Assembly: GCA_002337145.1 (NCBI GenBank)
Contig: DDFK01000004.1
Coordinates: 301,982 to 365,981, forward strand
Source: Chitinophagaceae bacterium UBA1930
GTDB lineage: Bacteria; Bacteroidota; Bacteroidia; Chitinophagales; Chitinophagaceae
Reading direction: 5' to 3'
DNA length: 64,000 nucleotides
The position numbers were made by a program, and so were the translations under genes. Below, in pieces: positions 59,900-64,000 of the stretch. Each line of letters begins with the position of its first letter. Position 1 is the stretch's first letter. A model generated the notes under the pieces. That model had not been told where the DNA came from. It did no database searches and worked only from the letters and a program-made list of their open reading frames with translations.

Positions 59900-60359
59900 T
59901 TTCATCAAACTGTTTGCTGCATTGTTTTTCACGGTAGGGTTGGGCAGTATTGGTGGCCTGTTTACGGCACCGGAAATAACCACCTGGTATGCGGGCTTAA
60001 ACAAGCCTGCCTTCAACCCGCCCAACTATCTGTTTGCACCGGTGTGGACGACACTCTACATTTTAATGGGTATCAGTTTCTACTTGATATGGAAAAAACA
60101 TCCGTCGCCTGTAAAGACGGCAGGCGTACTTTTTTTCTTGTTGCAATTTATATTGAACGTCTGCTGGAGCTTTATCTTCTTCAAACAGCACTTGGTAGGT
60201 TTTGCATTCATAGAGATGATGGTGATGTGGCTGTTCATCCTCTTTACCATCAACGAATTCAGAAAACTGAGCAAGCCTGCTGCATGGCTATTGGTGCCTT
60301 ATATAGGCTGGGTAAGCTTTGCGGCCGTACTCAATTTCTTTATCTGGAAACTGAACTGA
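59886..60359 (+). CDS. TspO/MBR family protein
   Basis: The 157-residue product has five membrane helices and the TspO signature: FTAPEITTWYAGLNKPAFNP with PNYLFAPVWTTLYILMGISF (W-Y-x-x-L-x-K-P...P-x-W-x-x-L-Y). TspO proteins bind or degrade porphyrins and take part in stress responses. The start at 59886 overlaps the DUF3810 gene by 14 bases, so translation is coupled. It converges on dcd with an 8-base gap. Confidence 0.93.
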   Translation: MAKSNFIKLFAALFFTVGLGSIGGLFTAPEITTWYAGLNKPAFNPPNYLFAPVWTTLYILMGISFYLIWKKHPSPVKTAGVLFFLLQFILNVCWSFIFFKQHLVGFAFIEMMVMWLFILFTINEFRKLSKPAAWLLVPYIGWVSFAAVLNFFIWKLN

Positions 60360-60366
60360 TGCAACT

Positions 60367-60903
60367 TTAAAACTTGTTCTTCCACATCATGCTCTCCACG
60401 GGCTTATTGGGTTGTCCGCTATATTTTGCATTGCCCTTCTGGTTGTACCGTACTTCAATTTCGCCTTCCACCGGAAAATAGATCAATTGGCCAATGGGCA
60501 TTCCTTTATAGATACGCACGGGTTGCTTAACGGAAATTTCCAATGTCCAGTTGCCACAAAAGCCAACATCGCCCTTGCCTGCGGTAGCGTGTATGTCAAT
60601 GCCCAGGCGGCCTGTAGAGCTCTTGCCTTCCAAAAAAGGTACATGGGCATGTGTTTCGGTGTACTCTGCTGTTACGCCCAAATAAAATTCGTGTGGGTGC
60701 AATACATAGCCTTCGTCGGGTATCTCAAACAGTTCAATCCTGTTGTGCTTCTTTGCATCCAGTTCCGCATCCACATACTTTGCCAATGTACTGCCCAAAT
60801 GCACATCGTAACTATTGCTGCCCAGGTCTTCACGGTTATAGGGCACAATCTTAATGGTACCCTTATCCATCTCTTCCAGAATTCTCTTGTCGGTTAAAAT
60901 CAT
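60367..60903 (-). CDS. dcd: dCTP deaminase
   Basis: The 178-residue product has the dUTPase-like fold of Dcd: NSYDVHLGSTLAKYVD, PHEFYLGVTAEYTE and the active-site loop EGKSSTGRLGIDIHATAGKG, with FCGNWTLEISVKQPVRIYKG and IGQLIYFPVEGE after it. It converts dCTP to dUTP and ammonia as a step to dTMP. Length and motifs are standard. The leader before it holds the third MGATP motif. Confidence 0.95.
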   Translation of the reverse strand: MILTDKRILEEMDKGTIKIVPYNREDLGSNSYDVHLGSTLAKYVDAELDAKKHNRIELFEIPDEGYVLHPHEFYLGVTAEYTETHAHVPFLEGKSSTGRLGIDIHATAGKGDVGFCGNWTLEISVKQPVRIYKGMPIGQLIYFPVEGEIEVRYNQKGNAKYSGQPNKPVESMMWKNKF

Positions 60904-60949
60904 ATCTTAAATTTTTTCGGTCAGCTATACAACTGTACTCGGCAGCATG

Positions 60950-60964
60950 GGCGTCGCACCCATC
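60950..60964 (-). promoter_or_regulatory. 15-base leader motif, copy 3 (dcd)
   Basis: On the minus strand this reads gatgggtgcgacgcc with its ATG (60963) 60 bases before the dcd ATG. The frame here is MGATPMLPSTVV followed by TAG. Confidence 0.6.
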
Positions 60965-61069
60965 GGCATTATAACAATACCCGGCAAACCGCCTGCACGC
61001 CATGCAATTTCGTAGCAACGGTTTGCAATATAAATCGTAAATCTGCAATCTAAAATCTGCAAACGGTTT

Positions 61070-61732
61070 ATGCCTTTGTTTTATCAACAAAATATCAACG
61101 CAACCACCAGACTTGCCATCTGGAAGATTGAGGAGACCGAGGATTTCTTTGCAGGTACTGTACCCTTGCAAAGGGAAATAACCCACCCACACAAACGGCT
61201 GCAACACTTGGCAGCACGTTATTTGCTGCGTTACCTGTTTCCGGGTTTCCCTTACGAGGACATATTGATTGCCAGTACAAGGAAACCTTTTCTAGCCAAC
61301 GAGCAGTACCATTTTTCCATATCGCATTGCGGCGATTTTGCAGCAGCCATTGTAAGCAGCAGTAATAGGGTAGGCATAGACATTGAGATACCTACGGCCA
61401 AAGTGGTAAAGATTGCCAATAAATTTCTGCATGAACAGGAACAGATAGAATTTGGCGTTGGTAATTCGGATTCAACTGTGGGCCAGTTGACTGACCAACC
61501 AATTAACCAATTAACGCTTCTCTGGAGTGCCAAAGAAGCCATCTTTAAATGGTGGGGCAATGGCGAAGTTGATTTCAGCGAAATGATACGTCTGGAGAAA
61601 TTTGACTTCAGCAATAAAGGACATTTCAATGCATGGTTCAAACAGACTGCTTTGCAGTTGCATTATGAAATGTTTGATAAGCTTTGCCTGGCCTGGGTTG
61701 CTACGCCACTAAAACAGGATCCGAACCATTGA
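61070..61732 (+). CDS. 4'-phosphopantetheinyl transferase superfamily protein
   Basis: The 220-residue product has FLANEQYHFSISHCGDFAAA, the magnesium-binding NRVGIDIEIPT, and LLWSAKEAIFKWWGNGEVDF, the three conserved blocks of Sfp/AcpT-type transferases. It moves the phosphopantetheine arm from CoA to a carrier protein such as ACP; the target cannot be read. Its last 32 bases overlap the end of the peptidase gene on the other strand. Confidence 0.92.
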   Translation: MPLFYQQNINATTRLAIWKIEETEDFFAGTVPLQREITHPHKRLQHLAARYLLRYLFPGFPYEDILIASTRKPFLANEQYHFSISHCGDFAAAIVSSSNRVGIDIEIPTAKVVKIANKFLHEQEQIEFGVGNSDSTVGQLTDQPINQLTLLWSAKEAIFKWWGNGEVDFSEMIRLEKFDFSNKGHFNAWFKQTALQLHYEMFDKLCLAWVATPLKQDPNH

Positions 61733-62699
61733 TGGGGTTTTGTTTCAATAATTCCTGTATTGCCGCAAACAGTTCGGGGTAACCGTTTTGCAGCTCAACA
61801 GGGCGTTCAAAAAACAGTTCCACACTTTCAGCCCAAAACTCTTGCAGGTTTTTAAAGGCATAGTCCGTAAACAATATGTGCTGCCTGTTTTTAAGTTCAT
61901 ACACTTCGCTGCCTTCTTCCATGATACCTTCAAAACATGCACAGAAATATTTTTCTTTAGAACCATTCATCACTACATGTTGGTAGTACAGTGCATGTGC
62001 CATCTCGTGCAGGCCAACATTTACGCCATCATTGGGTTCCATAACGCCTTTCAGAAACTGGTTCCAGGCAAATGTTATGGTATTGCCCTCTACATTGCCT
62101 GCCAGTACCCTAAAACTGTTTTCGGCAAAATATTCCTCGGGATGCACTTCTATATATTGGTAATGCGGAAGCAGGTAATCCCGCAGGCCAAAAGTTATCT
62201 GTATAGCGGCTGCACTTAATAGAACAGGCATTTCCTTAAAGCCTTCGTTGGCATATATCCTGAATACTTTTTGCTGCATGAATGCCTGTAACCTATTGAT
62301 GAACCTTTGCTGTTGAAAAGGATGCAGCTTGTTATAGAAAGGATAGTATTTCTGCAAAATGGCCAACAAATCTTGCCTCGTTAATCCCAGGTTGTTGCCA
62401 TGATAAACCAGGTAATCTTTATCTGCATGTTGAGGTACACTGTTATTGGTTGCGGTACCGGCATTGTTGCCTTGAACGTGTTCGCCCCGTTGCAGGCCAA
62501 GAAAGATACTACGGCACCACACAAACGCCAGTATCCCAAGCACCAGCAGCAGCGGCACAAATGAATCCGATCCTTTATGTTCTGTTGTATGCCGAGATGA
62601 TTGTGTGATGACGGAAATCAAAGAGTCACGCAATTCCTGCGGAAGCGAATCGGGCAATGTGATACTGCCATTGTCAATGATATAGGTTGTATCGGGCAT
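61701..62699 (-). CDS. Zinc-dependent peptidase, MtfA-like, membrane-anchored
   Basis: The 332-residue product has one membrane segment near residues 45-68 (FVPLLLVLGILAFVWCRSIF) and an MtfA-like domain: KLHPFQQQRFINRLQAFMQQ, QITFGLRDYLLPHYQYIEVH, NTITFAWNQFLKG and the zinc motif VNVGLHEMAHALYYQH, with FWAESVELFFERP supplying a further glutamate. MtfA of E. coli is a cytosolic aminopeptidase linked to glucose transport; this form is membrane-anchored, so its role may differ. Confidence 0.88.
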   Translation of the reverse strand: MPDTTYIIDNGSITLPDSLPQELRDSLISVITQSSRHTTEHKGSDSFVPLLLVLGILAFVWCRSIFLGLQRGEHVQGNNAGTATNNSVPQHADKDYLVYHGNNLGLTRQDLLAILQKYYPFYNKLHPFQQQRFINRLQAFMQQKVFRIYANEGFKEMPVLLSAAAIQITFGLRDYLLPHYQYIEVHPEEYFAENSFRVLAGNVEGNTITFAWNQFLKGVMEPNDGVNVGLHEMAHALYYQHVVMNGSKEKYFCACFEGIMEEGSEVYELKNRQHILFTDYAFKNLQEFWAESVELFFERPVELQNGYPELFAAIQELLKQNPINGSDPVLVA

Positions 62700-62712
62700 A
62701 GGGTGGGGAAGC

Positions 62713-63807
62713 TCAATCGGCTATCCGACTTTTTGTTTTGGGTACAAATGCAAGGCTCTTCCGCAGCATCTGTTTCAGTTGAAGTTTCACGATCTGCCCC
62801 ATGGTAGTGGCTTTCAGGAAATGCGGCTGGTTGAAATGCTCGGCCAGTTCCTGCTTCAATTGGTTGATTTTTTCCGGCGTGGAAATGGCAGCATCAATCA
62901 TGATGTCCAACAGTTCCTTTACCCTGTATTTGGCCGAGGACAGGCGAAAGGCCATCAAGGTCTTTTCTTCTGCCCGGTACTGGGCAATGGATTCATTGTC
63001 CAGGTGCCTGCTTACAATATCCACAAATGGCTTGTTCTCTTTAAAAAATTGTGGCAGGTACAGGTTCTTTCGTCCTTCGTATGACTGTTGGTCAAAGTCA
63101 ATGGAGCGGAAGCGGTACTGGTAATTCAAAATGTCGGGCGTAATGTTGATGATGAAATTGTAGCTACGCATATCGCCCAGCAATTGCGTAAAGCAACGCT
63201 CGTTGAACTTTACAAACTCCTTTGCCAAACGTATCTGGTTGGTAACCGGGTTGTTCAGGTACTCCTTGATAAATACATCGCCGGGAATACCGGGTATATG
63301 CTCTTCTACCAAAGTGTTGTTGTTGGTAAAATAGGTAATGCGATTGGGCGACAGCAGATGCTCCAGCTCCAAGCCATACACACGGCTTGCATCGGCTTTC
63401 TTGATATAGTAATGGTCAATATTTGCATTGTATTTATTGATAATGCGTATGCGGAAGGGTTGGCTGTTGCCAAAAAAGCAGAAGTCTATGGAAGCTACAT
63501 CCAAGTGGCTGGCATATTCAAAATCGCCTTTGGTTTTTAGTATGGCATAGGTCTTAACCAGGCTTTCCCTGAGGAACTCCCATTCACGCATGTCGTAGGA
63601 TGTCCTTTCCCACGAAGTGTCTTTGCCAGCTTCGTCTTTAATGGCCACAGAGTAGGTAAAACGCAACAGGTCTTCGTAGGCAACGGGCAGGTTCACTTCA
63701 CGGCCGTATTGCATTAGGTAATCACGCAACGTGGCATTTACCGGAAAAATGGGTTTCTTCCTGCTTGGCCTGTCTGCATGGTCCTGTTCCTGTTTTGTAT
63801 CAATCAT
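62713..63807 (-). CDS. Conserved protein of unknown function, kinase-like pattern
   Basis: The 364-residue product is cytoplasmic. Its middle reads LVEEHIPGIPGDVFI, then FVKFNERCFTQLLGDMRSYN, then YRFRSIDFDQQSYEGRKNLY. The LGDMRSYNFII and I-D-F-D-Q order resembles the catalytic G-D-x-x-x-x-N and I-D-x-D of kinase-like or HipA-like folds, but the match is loose. It starts 14 bases before the peptidase gene and may be co-transcribed with it. Function unknown. Confidence 0.75.
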   Translation of the reverse strand: MIDTKQEQDHADRPSRKKPIFPVNATLRDYLMQYGREVNLPVAYEDLLRFTYSVAIKDEAGKDTSWERTSYDMREWEFLRESLVKTYAILKTKGDFEYASHLDVASIDFCFFGNSQPFRIRIINKYNANIDHYYIKKADASRVYGLELEHLLSPNRITYFTNNNTLVEEHIPGIPGDVFIKEYLNNPVTNQIRLAKEFVKFNERCFTQLLGDMRSYNFIINITPDILNYQYRFRSIDFDQQSYEGRKNLYLPQFFKENKPFVDIVSRHLDNESIAQYRAEEKTLMAFRLSSAKYRVKELLDIMIDAAISTPEKINQLKQELAEHFNQPHFLKATTMGQIVKLQLKQMLRKSLAFVPKTKSRIAD

Positions 63808-64000
63808 TTATACCAATTGAGTAATCATTAATAAAACCTATTCACGTTTTTGCCACCAATAACACCAATCGGCACCAATCATTAATCATTCGTGTTCATT
63901 TGTGCTATTCGTGGCAACTCTTTGTTTGGCAAAATTCAACCTGCGAAGTAGGGAATCCTTTTAAAATCCGTTCAGCCCGTATCATCCGTGTGCCAACAAA
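63808..64000. other. Intergenic end of window with attcgtg/atccgtg words
   Basis: No gene is seen. The stretch has repeated words (cattcgtgttcatttgtgct, attcgtggc, then atcatccgtgtgcc near the end) of the type often found as dispersed noncoding sequence in Bacteroidota. A related word (caatccgtgtgc) occurs at about 20265 in another intergenic region. Confidence 0.35.

Overview
The window looks like chromosome from a member of the Bacteroidota, most likely a Chitinophagaceae-type bacterium. The signs are several proteins ending in type IX secretion (T9SS) sorting domains, promoters of the Bacteroidota form (TTTG/TTG, about 18 bases, then TAnnTTTG), Bacteroidota-specific families (DUF6443 Rhs proteins, DUF6266, DUF3810, DUF6428), an SdhC-A-B respiratory complex of the cytochrome b558 type and a long SecA. 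I recognised no rRNA, tRNA, CRISPR array, transposase or phage structural module.

1-18,214 is an accessory polymorphic-toxin island. After the cut-off end of a DUF6266-like gene, a promoter whose -33 box lies inside a perfect 24-base palindrome drives three exported proteins: a coiled-coil/beta-barrel protein, a 1143-residue SpvB/YD-type protein and a 1447-residue DUF6443-Rhs core protein with a variable C-terminal toxin domain, followed by a lipoprotein that is probably its immunity factor. The two large proteins together resemble the B and C subunits of Tc toxins, but each carries its own Sec signal. Downstream, 10,660-18,214 is an AT-rich array of broken copies of the 3' end of the Rhs core. 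Several lead into a different toxin C-terminus, and most of the array's small genes look like immunity genes. Two cassettes carry related toxin domains with an HxxQDxxxH zinc phospholipase-like motif. The core copies are frameshifted or interrupted but still share near-identical stretches with the live gene, as expected for silent cassettes that can recombine into it.

18,368-33,102 is ordinary chromosome: a Bcr/CflA exporter, DUF1415, thiolase, GNAT, rhomboid, RlmH, DUF1569, an NTF2-like protein and CcmB, then outer-membrane and lipoprotein genes, a YHYH / MORN / SCO cluster, an RRM protein and a SpoIID-domain protein with a T9SS tail. 33,178-34,112 is an AT-rich pair of unknown genes.

34,203-64,000 is mostly housekeeping: sdhCAB, an ABC permease, tsaD (apparently starting at TTG), a PKD/T9SS protein, an Mla-like ATPase, lysA, scpB, an isolated atpG, secA, an MBL hydrolase, a four-gene ars operon (arsR - DUF6428 - 41-residue membrane protein - arsC) with a clear ArsR operator, two paralogous T9SS proteins, DUF3810-TspO, dcd, a phosphopantetheinyl transferase and an MtfA-like peptidase. 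A 15-base motif coding for MGATP occurs three times in this half, each time on the coding strand and with its ATG 60-62 bases upstream of a gene start (secA, the Mla-like ATPase and dcd). This looks like an undescribed leader element.
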